Shown: positions 17,003-26,116 of the stretch, in pieces
Layout: each line of letters starts with the position of its first letter
Position numbering within the stretch: position 1 is the stretch's first letter
DNA from: Mesorhizobium sp. LHD-90
GTDB taxonomy: Bacteria > Pseudomonadota > Alphaproteobacteria > Rhizobiales > Rhizobiaceae
Reading direction: 5' to 3'
Assembly: GCF_030929505.1 (NCBI RefSeq)
Contig: NZ_JAVFVV010000024.1
Location: 22,972 to 86,971, forward strand
DNA: 64,000 nt
Notes under the pieces: generated by a model
What the model was told of the DNA's origin: nothing
The model's input: the letters and a program-made list of their open reading frames with translations, nothing else
Database searches by the model: none
Translations under genes and position numbers: made by a program

Positions 17003-18667
17003 ATGCCGAACAGAAACGCCGACCTCGTTGTCACCGGGGGGCGGATCTACACAATGGACCGCCGTCAGCCGGTGGTGTCGGCGCTGGCGGTGAAGAGCGG
17101 GCGCATCGTTGCGGTGGGCGACGGCGCCGCGGTCGGCCCGCTGACTGGACCGGACACCCGTATCGTCGATCTCAAGGGCGCCACCGTGACGCCCGGCATC
17201 GTCGACGTGCACACGCATATGATGATGGGCGGGCAGGCGGAGCTGTTCGAGCTGCGCATCAGTCCGACATCGAGCTTCGCGACGTTGCTCGAGCGCATCG
17301 AGGCGGCAGCGGCCAACACGCCCGAGGGCGGCTGGATCATTGGCGGCCAGTGGGGCAGCGACCTGATCGGCAAGCTCAACACCGCCGAGTCGCTGGCCGC
17401 GCTCGATGCCGCAACGCGCGGCCGTCCGGTCATGCTGCGCGACGACACCTACCACAACCGCTGGGTCAATTCGGAGGCGATGCGGCGCGCCGGCGTCAGC
17501 GGCGCCAACAAGGATCCCGAAAAGGGCTCGATCGGTCGCGATCCGGCGACCGGCCAGCCGACCGGGGTCATGATCGAGTCCGCCGCCGGCATCGTCGAGC
17601 GCGCCGTCGCCCAGTCTGGTCACTTCACCGAGGAGATGGACCGCGCTGCCATGGCGCAATCCATATCGACGCTCAACTCGTTCGGCGTCACGGCTTTCCT
17701 CGACGCCGCCGCCATGCAGCCGATCCTAGCAGCGCTGAAGGGCCTCGACGACCGCGGCGAACTCACCGCCTGGGCGCTTTCGGCTATGCCCGCGGTCGAG
17801 CCGTCCTTCATGTTCGGCATCGCCGGCGACGAATTGATTGCCCAGCGCGACCGGTATCGTTCGGCGCATGCTAAACCTAACTACGTGAAGGTGTTTCTCG
17901 ACGGCGTGCCCGGCGCGCGCACGGCTGCCTTCCACGAGCCTTATGTCGCCGACCCGGTCCTGGGCTGCTGCTTCCGCGGCTCGACCATCGTCACCGTACC
18001 GGACCTCGTGCGCTGGGTGGGCAAATGCGAGAAGCTGGGCCTCGGCGTAAAGATCCATTGCGCGGGCGACGCCGCCGTCAGCCAGGCGCTTGACGCCATC
18101 GACGTGGTGCGCTCCTTCAACGGCCCGACCGGGATCATCCACCACATCGCGCATGCGAGCTACATCGCGCCGCAGGATATTCCCCGCTTCGCGGAACTCG
18201 GCGTTGCCGCCGATCTCTCGCCCTTCCTCTGGTATCCGACGAGCTTCCTCGAAGGCCACAAGCAGACGATGGGCGAGACGAGGGCGCTGCGCTTCTGGCC
18301 GAACCAGGACCTCTTGGCGGCAGGCGCGCTGCTTGCCGGCGGCTCCGACTGGCCGGTAATGCCTAATCCGGATCCATGGAACGGCATGGAGGGCCTGGTC
18401 ACCCGCCGCAACCCGGACGGCGAGTTTCCAGGCGTCGCTCTCTGGCTCGAACAGGCGATCGACATCGTGACCGCCCTCGAGATCTTTACGATCAACTCGG
18501 CGCGCGCCATCGGCATGGCCGACACGGTAGGCTCGCTCGAAATCGGCAAGTCTGCCGACTTCATCGTCCTCGACCGCGACGTGCTGGAGACTCCGTCTGA
18601 CGAGATCGCCGACACCAGGGTCTCGACAACCTATTTTGAGGGGAGGGTGGTGTATGAGCGAGCCTGA
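17003..18667 (+). CDS. YtcJ-type metal-dependent amidohydrolase
   Basis: A 554-residue amidohydrolase-superfamily enzyme. The metal ligands include HxH in DVHTHMMM (H70, H72), a histidine in [16 protein letters not shown], another in [10 protein letters not shown] and Asp in [12 protein letters not shown]. The C-terminus returns to the small beta domain ([16 protein letters not shown]). YtcJ relatives act on amides, N-acyl groups, enamides or cyclic amides. Its stop overlaps the start of the CobW gene, a putative metal chaperone that could supply its metal. ATG 17003 is preceded by GGGAGGA. Confidence 0.9.
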   Translation: MPNRNADLVVTGGRIYTMDRRQPVVSALAVKSGRIVAVGDGAAVGPLTGPDTRIVDLKGATVTPGIVDVHTHMMMGGQAELFELRISPTSSFATLLERIEAAAANTPEGGWIIGGQWGSDLIGKLNTAESLAALDAATRGRPVMLRDDTYHNRWVNSEAMRRAGVSGANKDPEKGSIGRDPATGQPTGVMIESAAGIVERAVAQSGHFTEEMDRAAMAQSISTLNSFGVTAFLDAAAMQPILAALKGLDDRGELTAWALSAMPAVEPSFMFGIAGDELIAQRDRYRSAHAKPNYVKVFLDGVPGARTAAFHEPYVADPVLGCCFRGSTIVTVPDLVRWVGKCEKLGLGVKIHCAGDAAVSQALDAIDVVRSFNGPTGIIHHIAHASYIAPQDIPRFAELGVAADLSPFLWYPTSFLEGHKQTMGETRALRFWPNQDLLAAGALLAGGSDWPVMPNPDPWNGMEGLVTRRNPDGEFPGVALWLEQAIDIVTALEIFTINSARAIGMADTVGSLEIGKSADFIVLDRDVLETPSDEIADTRVSTTYFEGRVVYERA

Positions 18668-19769
18668 CGCCGCTGTACCCGTCACCCTTCTGACGGGCTT
18701 CCTCGGCAGCGGCAAGACGACCGTGCTGAACCGGCTGCTCAGGCGACCGGACATGAAGGGGGCACTCGTCGTCGTCAACGAGTTCGGCGAGGTAGGCCTA
18801 GACCACCTGCTGATCGAGGCGAGCGAGGAACGTTTTGCGCTGCTGGACAATGGCTGCGTGTGCTGCACGGTGCGCGGCGATCTGGTGGAAACACTGAAGG
18901 ACATCGACCGGCGCTCGGCCGCGGGCGAGCTGCCGCCGGTGAGGCGGGTGCTGATCGAGACAACCGGGCTCGCCGATCCCGCCCCGATATTGCATACGCT
19001 GATGGCCGAACCGCAGTTGTCTGCGCGCTATCGCCTCGGCGAGGTCGTCGTCACGGTGGACGCGGTGAACGGCCTGGCGACGCTTCAACGCCATGTTGAG
19101 GCGGCGCGGCAGGCCGCCGTCGCCGACCGTCTGCTGGTCACCAAGACCGACCTCGTCAACCCGGCCGATATCGCGCCGATCGAACGGCGGCTGCGGCAGC
19201 TCGCGCCGGCTGCTGAGATCGCCTTCGCCGTCGAGGGCGACATCGGTTCAGGCGACGTCGCATTCGAGGGCGGTGGGTCCGAAGGAGCGCACGCCGAACG
19301 GCTGGCGGCGGCACTCGCGCGCGCCGAGGCGGCGATCGCACATCACGCTCACGATAGCGGCTGTGGACCGGAATGCGGCCGGGGCGGCCGTCACCATCAC
19401 CACGATGAGCACGCCCATGCCCATCACGGCATCCAGTCCTACAGTTTCGTGATCGACAAGCCGGTCGACTGGCCGGCGTTTGCCCAATGGCTCGACTACA
19501 TCGCCGTGCTGAAGGGCGAGGATCTGTTGCGCATGAAGGGCATCGTCAATGTCGCCGGTGAGCCCGAGCGGCCATGCGTCATCCACGGCGTGCAGCACGT
19601 CTTCCATCCGCCGGTGCGACTGGAGGCCTGGCCATCTGACGATCGCCGTACGCGACTTGTCTTCATCGTGCGCGACATTCCACGCCAGACCATCGAGCGC
19701 ACGCTCATCAAATTCGCGGCCGTCAACGCCGCGGAAGCATCTGGGCCGGCACGGCTCACGGCGGCCTGA
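18654..19769 (+). CDS. CobW/COG0523 GTPase, putative metallochaperone
   Basis: A 371-residue G3E GTPase. P-loop [10 protein letters not shown], metal-binding CxCC motif in [12 protein letters not shown], switch segment ETTGLADP, base-recognition TKTD, a histidine- and cysteine-rich insert (about residues 230-256, [21 protein letters not shown] and following) and a C-terminal CobW_C domain. COG0523 proteins deliver Zn or other metals to client enzymes. The 14-nt overlap with the amidohydrolase gene makes that enzyme the natural client (inference). Confidence 0.92.
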   Translation: MSEPDAAVPVTLLTGFLGSGKTTVLNRLLRRPDMKGALVVVNEFGEVGLDHLLIEASEERFALLDNGCVCCTVRGDLVETLKDIDRRSAAGELPPVRRVLIETTGLADPAPILHTLMAEPQLSARYRLGEVVVTVDAVNGLATLQRHVEAARQAAVADRLLVTKTDLVNPADIAPIERRLRQLAPAAEIAFAVEGDIGSGDVAFEGGGSEGAHAERLAAALARAEAAIAHHAHDSGCGPECGRGGRHHHHDEHAHAHHGIQSYSFVIDKPVDWPAFAQWLDYIAVLKGEDLLRMKGIVNVAGEPERPCVIHGVQHVFHPPVRLEAWPSDDRRTRLVFIVRDIPRQTIERTLIKFAAVNAAEASGPARLTAA

Positions 19770-19799
19770 CACCAGGAACGATCAAGGGAGGATCTGACG

Positions 19800-20984
19800 A
19801 TGCATTGGAAATCCACACTGGCTACGGCGGCGCTGGCATCGCTTGCCTTCGCCGCCCTTACGGGAACCGCTTCCGCCGCGGGCCCCACGTGCGCCGACGG
19901 CGTCATCAAGGTCGGCGCCGTCTCGACGGTCACCGGGCCGGCTGACTTCAGCGAGGTTCCGAAGGCGACCCAGGCGGCTTTCGACGCCGTGAACGCCGCC
20001 GGCGGTATCAACGGCTGCAAGATCGAATACACGATCGCCGACGACAAGGCCGACCCGGCCGTCGCCGCCCAGGCCGCACGCGACCTGATCGACAACCAGG
20101 AAGTCGTGGCGCTGGTCGGTTCGGCAAGCCTGCTCGACTGCGCCGTGAACGCCACCACCTATGCCCGCAAGAACGTACTGTCGGTGCAAGGCCTCGGCGT
20201 CGACGCCGCGTGCTTCTCCTCACCCTCCGTGGCGCCGGTGAACGTCGGCCCATACACGTTGTCGACGGCGGTGGCCTACTATGCCACCAACGAACTGAAG
20301 ACGCAGAAGCTGTGCGCGTTCTTCATCATCATCGGCGGTACCCAGGAAGCCTACAAGAAGGGCATCGAGAATTGGGAAAAGCTCACCGGCCAGAAAGTCC
20401 ATCTGCTCGATCTCACCTTGCCGTTCCAGGGCGACCTGACGCCCTATGTCATCAAGGCGCGCGATGCCGGCTGCGACGCGGTGCTCACCAACCAGGTGGA
20501 GCCGCAGGTCGTGCAGTTGATCAAGACCGTCGATGCCCAGAAGGTCACCGGCATCAACTGGCTGTTCCTCGCTCCGGGCTACACCGAGCAGGTCGCCAAG
20601 GCCTTGGCTGACACGCAGCAACCGATCTATGTCGGCACGGAATGGGAGCCCTACACCGAGCAGGGGTCCGAGGCGAACAAGCAGTGGACCGCCGACATGA
20701 CCAAGGCCGGCCAGCCGCTCACCGCCTTCTCGCAGGGCGGCTATCTCGCCGCGCAGATCTTCCTTGAGGTGCTGAAGGGTATCGACGGCGAGGTCACACG
20801 CGAGAGCGTCGCCGAAGCCTTGCTGAAGATGAAGCCAATCAGCAACCCGCTCGCCGGTTCGCCTTACGTTTTCGGTGAGGCCGCAACGCACAACCCGATG
20901 CAGGCTACCAAGGTGATGAAGCTCGAAAAGGGCGCCTGGACGGTGCAGACGCCGGAATGGGTTGTCCTGCCGGCTATCCAATAG
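19800..20984 (+). CDS. ABC importer periplasmic binding protein (Liv type)
   Basis: A 394-residue exported receptor with signal peptide (MHWKSTLATAALASLAFAAL, cleavage near ASA) and the Peripla_BP_6 fold: GVIKVGAVSTVTGPADFSEVPK and FDAVNAAGGINGCKIEYTIADD. The mature protein has several cysteines (C in PTCAD, NGCK, LLDC), unusual in this class, that may form disulphides. AGGGAGGATCTGACG precedes ATG 19800. It serves the importer encoded by the next three genes. Confidence 0.92.
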   Translation: MHWKSTLATAALASLAFAALTGTASAAGPTCADGVIKVGAVSTVTGPADFSEVPKATQAAFDAVNAAGGINGCKIEYTIADDKADPAVAAQAARDLIDNQEVVALVGSASLLDCAVNATTYARKNVLSVQGLGVDAACFSSPSVAPVNVGPYTLSTAVAYYATNELKTQKLCAFFIIIGGTQEAYKKGIENWEKLTGQKVHLLDLTLPFQGDLTPYVIKARDAGCDAVLTNQVEPQVVQLIKTVDAQKVTGINWLFLAPGYTEQVAKALADTQQPIYVGTEWEPYTEQGSEANKQWTADMTKAGQPLTAFSQGGYLAAQIFLEVLKGIDGEVTRESVAEALLKMKPISNPLAGSPYVFGEAATHNPMQATKVMKLEKGAWTVQTPEWVVLPAIQ

Positions 20985-20992
20985 GAACCATT

Positions 20993-21020
20993 GAGGCGGC
21001 GGAATTGCTTCCGCCGCCTT
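20993..21020 (+). other. Strong hairpin between binding protein and permease genes
   Basis: An 11-bp perfect stem (AGGCGGCGGAA with TTCCGCCGCCT) closed by a TTGC loop sits in the 52-nt gap. Only two T residues follow, so full termination is unlikely. It fits the usual mRNA-stabilising or polarity hairpin that keeps receptor levels above permease levels. Confidence 0.5.
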
Positions 21021-21036
21021 CAACCTGGACGATCCG

Positions 21037-21906
21037 ATGAACGAACTTCTGACTTCCGCCGTGGCTGGCCTGACCGCGGGGGGTACCTATGCGCTGCTTG
21101 GCGTGTGTGCGGTGTTCACCTACCGATTGGTTGCTGTCGTCAACTTCACCGGAGCGGCGATCGGCACGGCGGGCACCTTCGTGCTGATCGCCCTCTATGA
21201 AGCCGGCTTTCCGTTGTGGCCTTCGGTCCTCGCCGGTGTCGTCGCGGGAACCATCGTCGGCGTGCTCGTCGGCCTTGTCATGACCACTTGGTTTTCCGAG
21301 GCGAACGCGTCGACCAAGGCGGCGGTCACAGTTGCTCTCCTCGTCGGCATGATCGCTATCGGTTTGCGTCTTACGGGTGGCCAGCATCCGCACGTCATGC
21401 CCGATCTGTTTCCGGGCTCCGCCTTCCGCCTTGCCGGCGTGGAGGTGACCATCGCTTCCGCCCTGACCATCGGGCTCGCAGTCCTGTTCACCGTGCTCGC
21501 CGACCGCTTCCTCAATGCAACGCGCACGGGCCTGCACCTGCGCGCGCTGTCGGAGCGCCCGATGGCGGCCGAACTCCTCGGCGTGCGGGTGCAACTCCTC
21601 TCGGTCCTCGTCTGGGCGGTCACCGGCACGTTCACCACTTTCGCGCTGATGATCATCGCGCCGCAGCGCTCGCCCAACTTCATGACCCTGAGTCTGTTGG
21701 TTGTGCCTGCCTTGGCCGCCGCGCTTGTCGGGCTGTTCCGCTCGTTCTGGATCACGCTCGCGGGCGGGATAATGCTGGGTGTGGTCGAGGGGCTGGCGAG
21801 TTCGTTCGACGGCGTCAGCCAGTATCGCGGGGCCATTCCGTTCGTCGTCGTGGTCGCCGTGCTCCTCTGGTCGCAGCGGGAGGCCCGCTGGGATGATGCG
21901 CGCTAG
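21037..21906 (+). CDS. ABC importer permease, LivH type
   Basis: A 289-residue membrane protein with LivH-type features: AGLTAGGTYALLGVCAVFTYRL at the N-terminus, a coupling region LRALSERPMAAELLGVRVQ and seven to eight hydrophobic helices. It overlaps the next gene by 14 nt. The Shine-Dalgarno site is weak, consistent with expression below the receptor. Confidence 0.9.
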   Translation: MNELLTSAVAGLTAGGTYALLGVCAVFTYRLVAVVNFTGAAIGTAGTFVLIALYEAGFPLWPSVLAGVVAGTIVGVLVGLVMTTWFSEANASTKAAVTVALLVGMIAIGLRLTGGQHPHVMPDLFPGSAFRLAGVEVTIASALTIGLAVLFTVLADRFLNATRTGLHLRALSERPMAAELLGVRVQLLSVLVWAVTGTFTTFALMIIAPQRSPNFMTLSLLVVPALAAALVGLFRSFWITLAGGIMLGVVEGLASSFDGVSQYRGAIPFVVVVAVLLWSQREARWDDAR

Positions 21907-23608
21907 TGTTCGCGCCTCGCTGGCGATCGTCGTCACGGCGGTCGTGCTGGGCGGGGCCCTTATCGGGCTTCTATCGTCCTATTGGGTGTTCCTCGGCACG
22001 GCCGTGCTGATCACTGGCGTGGCGCTACAAAGCCTCGGCCTGGTGGTCGGCCGCACCGGCATGATCGCCCTCTGCCAGATGTCGTTCGCCGGCGTTGGCG
22101 CCTGGACGGTCGGCTATCTCAATATCGTCGGCGCTCCGGGCGGGCTGTCCGTATGGGTTCTCCTCGGTGGGCTGGCCGCTGTTCCGTTTGGTGTTGCCAT
22201 CGGCCTGCCGGCGCTGCGCTTGCGTGGCATCAACCTCGCCATCGTTACGCTTGCCTTCGCCACCGCTTTCGACACGATCCTGGCAACGATAACCTTTCCC
22301 GGTCAGACGTCGTTCCAGGCCGTGCCGCGGCCGGAACTGTTCGACAGCGACGAAGGCTACTTCGTCTTCGTGCTGGGTTTTTACGTCACCATCGCGGTTG
22401 CACTGGAGTTCGTCAGCCGCTCGCGGCTTGGCGCCGCCTGGCTCACCGTGCGCCATTCCGAACGGGCGGCGGCGGCGCACGGCGTCAGCATCGCGGCGGC
22501 AAAGCTCTCCGCCTTCGCGCTGAGTGCGTTCGTCGCAGGCATTTCGGGTGGCTTGCTCGCCGGCTATCTCGGCACGCTGGTCTCCGAAAACTTCAGCATG
22601 ATGCAATCGCTCTCGCTCTTCGCGGTGGCGGTAATGGCCGGTGCGCACTACTCGGAAGGCGCCGTCATCGGTGGGCTGCTGGTCACGATGTTTCCCGAGA
22701 TCCTGCGCCGCCTGGGCCTGCCGCAGGACATCGGCAACGTGCTCTTCGCGGTTGGCGCCACACAGGCGTTGTCGACCGGCGAGACGATGAGCGAGACGTT
22801 CCGGCGACTGGCGCGAAAGCTCGTTCCTTCACGCGGCCCCAATGGCAAGCCGCCGCAACCCGCCTCGCTTCCGGCTCCGGTCATGCACGCCGCCGGCGCG
22901 GCACTGTCTATCGAAAATCTCGGCGTGCGCTACGGCAGCGTGGTCGCGCTCGACAAGGTGAGCCTGGCGGTTCCCGCAGGCACTGTGGTCGGACTGATCG
23001 GCCCCAACGGCGCCGGCAAGTCGACCTTCATCGATGCGGTTACCGGCTTCCTGCCGCTCTATTACGGTCGCATCAGCCTTGAAGGCAAGCTGCTCGAAGG
23101 CGTTCAGGCGCATCGGCGCGCGCGCCTGGGGGTCCGTCGCTCCTGGCAGACGAACCGAATCGCGCCAGAACTCACCGTCGGCCAGTACTTGAGGCTTGCG
23201 GCGGATGGGCTTTCGGACGCCGATATCGCGGCCGTCCTGGCGTGGCTCGACTGCCCTCATCCGGATACGCCGGTCGCGTCGGTCGACGCCGGCACGCGCC
23301 GCCTCCTGGATGTCGCCGGTGTGCTCGCCTCGCGGCCGGCGGTCGCGCTGCTCGACGAGCCCGCCGCCGGTCAGTCCTACGAGGAAACCCTCCGCCTCGG
23401 AAAGCGCATCGCGGAGATTCCGAAACTGTTCGGATCGGCGGTGCTGCTGGTGGAACACGACATGGATCTTGTTCGGGCGGCGTGTTCGCACATAGCCGTC
23501 CTGGACTTCGGCAAGGTCATCGCTTCGGGTCCGCCCGCTCAGGTGCTCGCCGAGACGGTGGTTAAGACGGCCTATCTTGGTGTCGAAGCGGAGGAAGCGG
23601 CAGCATGA
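21893..23608 (+). CDS. Fused ABC permease-ATPase (LivM-LivG fusion)
   Basis: A 571-residue single polypeptide. Residues about 1-310 are a LivM-type permease (GLVVGRTGMIALCQMSFAGVG, RLRGINLAIVTLAFATAF, coupling segment RHSERAAAAHGVS). A linker rich in P and A (about 310-335) leads into a LivG-type ATPase with Walker A GPNGAGKST and Walker B VALLDEPAAGQS. The signature loop is abnormal: VDAGTRRLLDVAG stands where LSxGQ is expected. Such fusions are known in Liv-type systems. The start ATG 21893 lies inside the LivH-type gene. Confidence 0.92.
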   Translation: MMRASVRASLAIVVTAVVLGGALIGLLSSYWVFLGTAVLITGVALQSLGLVVGRTGMIALCQMSFAGVGAWTVGYLNIVGAPGGLSVWVLLGGLAAVPFGVAIGLPALRLRGINLAIVTLAFATAFDTILATITFPGQTSFQAVPRPELFDSDEGYFVFVLGFYVTIAVALEFVSRSRLGAAWLTVRHSERAAAAHGVSIAAAKLSAFALSAFVAGISGGLLAGYLGTLVSENFSMMQSLSLFAVAVMAGAHYSEGAVIGGLLVTMFPEILRRLGLPQDIGNVLFAVGATQALSTGETMSETFRRLARKLVPSRGPNGKPPQPASLPAPVMHAAGAALSIENLGVRYGSVVALDKVSLAVPAGTVVGLIGPNGAGKSTFIDAVTGFLPLYYGRISLEGKLLEGVQAHRRARLGVRRSWQTNRIAPELTVGQYLRLAADGLSDADIAAVLAWLDCPHPDTPVASVDAGTRRLLDVAGVLASRPAVALLDEPAAGQSYEETLRLGKRIAEIPKLFGSAVLLVEHDMDLVRAACSHIAVLDFGKVIASGPPAQVLAETVVKTAYLGVEAEEAAA

Positions 23609-24297
23609 GCAGCCTTGTCGTATCGTCGCTGTCCGTCAGCCGGGGCGGACTCCCCATCATCACCGAGGCAAGTCTCTCCGCTGCGAGCGGCGAGATCAGC
23701 GTGATCCTGGGCGCGAACGGTGCCGGCAAGACGACCTTGCTCGAGGGCCTCTCCGGCGTCATCCCGGTCGAAGGCGGAATGATCGCCATCGACGGCGCGG
23801 AGATTCAAAGCGCACGCCCCGGCGTGCGCGCACGTGCCGGTTTGTTGCATGTCGAGCAAGGCCGAACCGTGTTCCGCCAGCTTTCCACCGAAGACAATTT
23901 GAGGGTCGGCCTGCATGCCGATGAAAGGCTGGAGACAGCCTACGCGCTTTTTCCCGAGTTGGTGCAGCGCAAGGCGGTCCGTGCTGGGCTTTTGTCGGGG
24001 GGTGAGCAGCAGATGCTCGTCATCGCCAGGGCGCTGCTTGGCCGTCCGAAAGTGTTGATGATTGATGAGATGTCGGCCGGGCTCGCGCCGGTCGTTGTCA
24101 CACGACTGATGACTGCGGTGCGCAAGCTCGCTGACAAGGGATTGGCGGTCGTGCTCGTCGAACAGTTCGCCGCGCTGGCGCTCGCTATTGGCAACCGCGC
24201 CTATGTCATGCGGCGGGGCCGCGTTGTCTATGACGGCGACTGCTCGACGCTGCGTCGCGCACCCGATGAACTGCATCGACTTTATCTCGGAGGGTAG
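23605..24297 (+). CDS. ABC importer ATP-binding protein, LivF type
   Basis: A 230-residue ATPase: Walker A GANGAGKTT, Q-loop HVEQGRTVFRQLS, canonical signature LLSGGEQQMLVIARALL and Walker B VLMIDEMSAGLAP. In the Walker B region LLLDEP is replaced by MIDEM. It pairs with the ATPase half of the fused subunit and should provide the only canonical signature motif. It overlaps the fusion gene by four bases (ATGA). It is the last gene of the operon starting at 13968. Confidence 0.9.
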   Translation: MSSLVVSSLSVSRGGLPIITEASLSAASGEISVILGANGAGKTTLLEGLSGVIPVEGGMIAIDGAEIQSARPGVRARAGLLHVEQGRTVFRQLSTEDNLRVGLHADERLETAYALFPELVQRKAVRAGLLSGGEQQMLVIARALLGRPKVLMIDEMSAGLAPVVVTRLMTAVRKLADKGLAVVLVEQFAALALAIGNRAYVMRRGRVVYDGDCSTLRRAPDELHRLYLGG

Positions 24298-24403
24298 GTC
24301 TCGTGCGCGCGGTGCGAAAGTTCCGGCTCGACGCGGGCGTATGCCACTGGCGCTCTCACTGTTGGGTGTCGGAGCCAGGCCCTCATTTTCGGATGGTCGC
24401 TTG

Positions 24404-24432
24404 TTGACTGCGACATCCGGTGCGGCTACGGT
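24404..24432 (+). promoter_or_regulatory. Candidate sigma70-type promoter for the NCS1/amiCR operon
   Basis: TTGACT (24404-24409), a 17-nt spacer and TACGGT (24427-24432). It lies upstream of the hexaloop hairpin and terminator at 24454-24534, so the transcript would include that leader. Matches are reasonable but not perfect; no start site can be seen from sequence. Confidence 0.5.
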
Positions 24433-24453
24433 TACTTCTCCTGTTAAGCAGGC

Positions 24454-24534
24454 GGTGGCAACGAGGCCACCCGATCAGTTCAAGGCAAAAGGGCCTCCCT
24501 TTGACTCCAATCACGGAGCCATCGGGAGGCCTTT
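24454..24534 (+). promoter_or_regulatory. ANTAR-type antitermination leader A (hexaloop hairpin plus terminator)
   Basis: P1 is a 6-bp stem GGTGGC/GCCACC at 24454-24471 with hexaloop AACGAG, matching the ANTAR target rule of A at loop position 1 and G at position 4. P2 is AGGC/GCCT at 24483-24496 with hexaloop AAAAGG: A1 is kept but position 4 is A, a deviation. P2's 3' arm is shared with the 5' arm of an 11-bp terminator stem (24489-24499 with 24524-24534), which is followed by a T-rich stretch. P2 and the terminator are mutually exclusive. Downstream lies the NCS1 transporter operon that encodes the AmiR-like protein, so this would be an autoregulatory attenuator. Confidence 0.65.
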
Positions 24535-24731
24535 GTCATTTCAGCTATACCGACCGAGACGCCGACGGGAACCGGCGCGGGGAGGGGACGGAGGACGAGC
24601 GTGGACCGGCCAGGCCGAGGCGTTGCACGCCCACTATCCGACGATTTTGCCCACCCGAGAATGGACAAGGACGTCCGATCACTACGACGGGCCTCCTCAC
24701 TTGCAACGCAGTCAACCCCGGGGAGGGTTAG

Positions 24732-26048
24732 ATGACGAAGTCTTCAAAAGAGATTGAAACGTTGGAAAGCGTCGATCACGCACTCGGCGAAGAATATGAG
24801 CACGAGCCTGTACCGATGGCGGCAAGGCGATCCACGTTCTCCGTGACAACGGTATGGATCGGCTTTCCAATGATCATCACCGGGGCCATGACCGGCTCGA
24901 TCCTCGTGCTCGGCATGGGCTTCACCAATGCGCTTTGGGCGATGATCATCGGCAACCTCATCATGTTCGCCTATGTCGGCGCACTGGGAGTTCTCGGCAC
25001 CAATCGCGGCATGAACTTCGCCCTGCTCGCGTCGATCGTGTTCGGCCGCAAGGGCTACGTCTTCGCCTCCGGACTGCTCTCCACGCTTCTTCTCGGCTGG
25101 TACGCCGTGCAGACCGGCATCACCGGCGCGCTCATCAGTTCGGCCTACAACCTCAACTATGTGGCCATGACGGTCGTAGCCGGCCTGCTCTACATCGGCA
25201 TCACCTTCATCGGCGTACGCGGGCTGCACCTGATAGGCCTCGTCTCCGTGCCGCTGTTCGTGGTGCTCGGTCTATGGGTCATCTTCGACTCTGCCTCGAC
25301 CACCACCTGGGCCGCGATCGCCGCCTATCCCGGCAATAATGGCGCGGCAACCATGTCGATGGGCGTGGGCCTGACCGTGGTTATCGCGCTGTTCATCGAC
25401 GCCGGTACGGTGACCGCCGACTTCAACCGATGGGCCAAGGACACGAAGGGGTCGCTGATTGCTACCTTCAGCGCGTTCCCGTTCGCCAACCTCGTCGCCA
25501 TGCTGGTCGGCGGTATCATGACGGCCGCGCTCGCCGTGCCGAACGCCAACCCGTTCGGCGCCGACAATATGTTCGGCTACATGAACGGCAAGCAGATCGC
25601 ATTCCTCAGCCTGATCGCTTTCCTGTTCCTCTATCTCAACCTCGGCTCGGTATGCGCGCATTGCCTCTACAACGCCGCTACCGGCTGGTCGCGGATCCTC
25701 GGCTCGCGCATGAGGCTGATGGCGATCGTACTTGGCGCGATCGGCATCGTCGTAGCCGCCGGCAACGTGTGGGCCTTCTTCATCGAGTGGCTGTCGCTGC
25801 TCGGCATCCTGGTGCCACCGATCGGCGCGATCATCCTGGTTGACCAGTACCTATTCCGAAGGACTTCGGAGATCGACCGCGACTGGAGGCCGTCGGCCTT
25901 CATCGCCTGGGCGTTCGGCTCGGCGGTCGCACTCGTCGTCGAATTCTATGCGCCGCATCTTTCGACGGCGATCAGCGCCATGCTGGCCGGCGGCATCGCC
26001 TATGCGGTGCTCTGCAAGTTGCCGGCGCCGGCTCGGGCAACCGCGTGA
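24732..26048 (+). CDS. NCS1 family transporter (cytosine/purine permease, CodB-like)
   Basis: A 438-residue polytopic inner-membrane symporter with about 12 hydrophobic segments. It has the CodB/NCS1 pattern: TVWIGFPMIITGAMTGSILVLGMG, the GTNRGMNFALLASIVFGRKGY block typical of the family's helix 2-3 region, FNRWAKDTKG and SVCAHCLYNAATG. NCS1 proteins carry cytosine, purines, allantoin, hydantoins or thiamine precursors; the ligand here is unknown. GGGGAGGGTTAG precedes ATG 24732. It is the first gene after leader A and probably cotranscribed with the MetX-like, AmiC-like and AmiR-like genes. Confidence 0.88.
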   Translation: MTKSSKEIETLESVDHALGEEYEHEPVPMAARRSTFSVTTVWIGFPMIITGAMTGSILVLGMGFTNALWAMIIGNLIMFAYVGALGVLGTNRGMNFALLASIVFGRKGYVFASGLLSTLLLGWYAVQTGITGALISSAYNLNYVAMTVVAGLLYIGITFIGVRGLHLIGLVSVPLFVVLGLWVIFDSASTTTWAAIAAYPGNNGAATMSMGVGLTVVIALFIDAGTVTADFNRWAKDTKGSLIATFSAFPFANLVAMLVGGIMTAALAVPNANPFGADNMFGYMNGKQIAFLSLIAFLFLYLNLGSVCAHCLYNAATGWSRILGSRMRLMAIVLGAIGIVVAAGNVWAFFIEWLSLLGILVPPIGAIILVDQYLFRRTSEIDRDWRPSAFIAWAFGSAVALVVEFYAPHLSTAISAMLAGGIAYAVLCKLPAPARATA

Positions 26049-26116
26049 GACATTGGGGCGGGCGGGGCATCCCGGCCCCGCTCCTCCTCGAAAAACAGCA
26101 AGAGGACCAAGTATCG

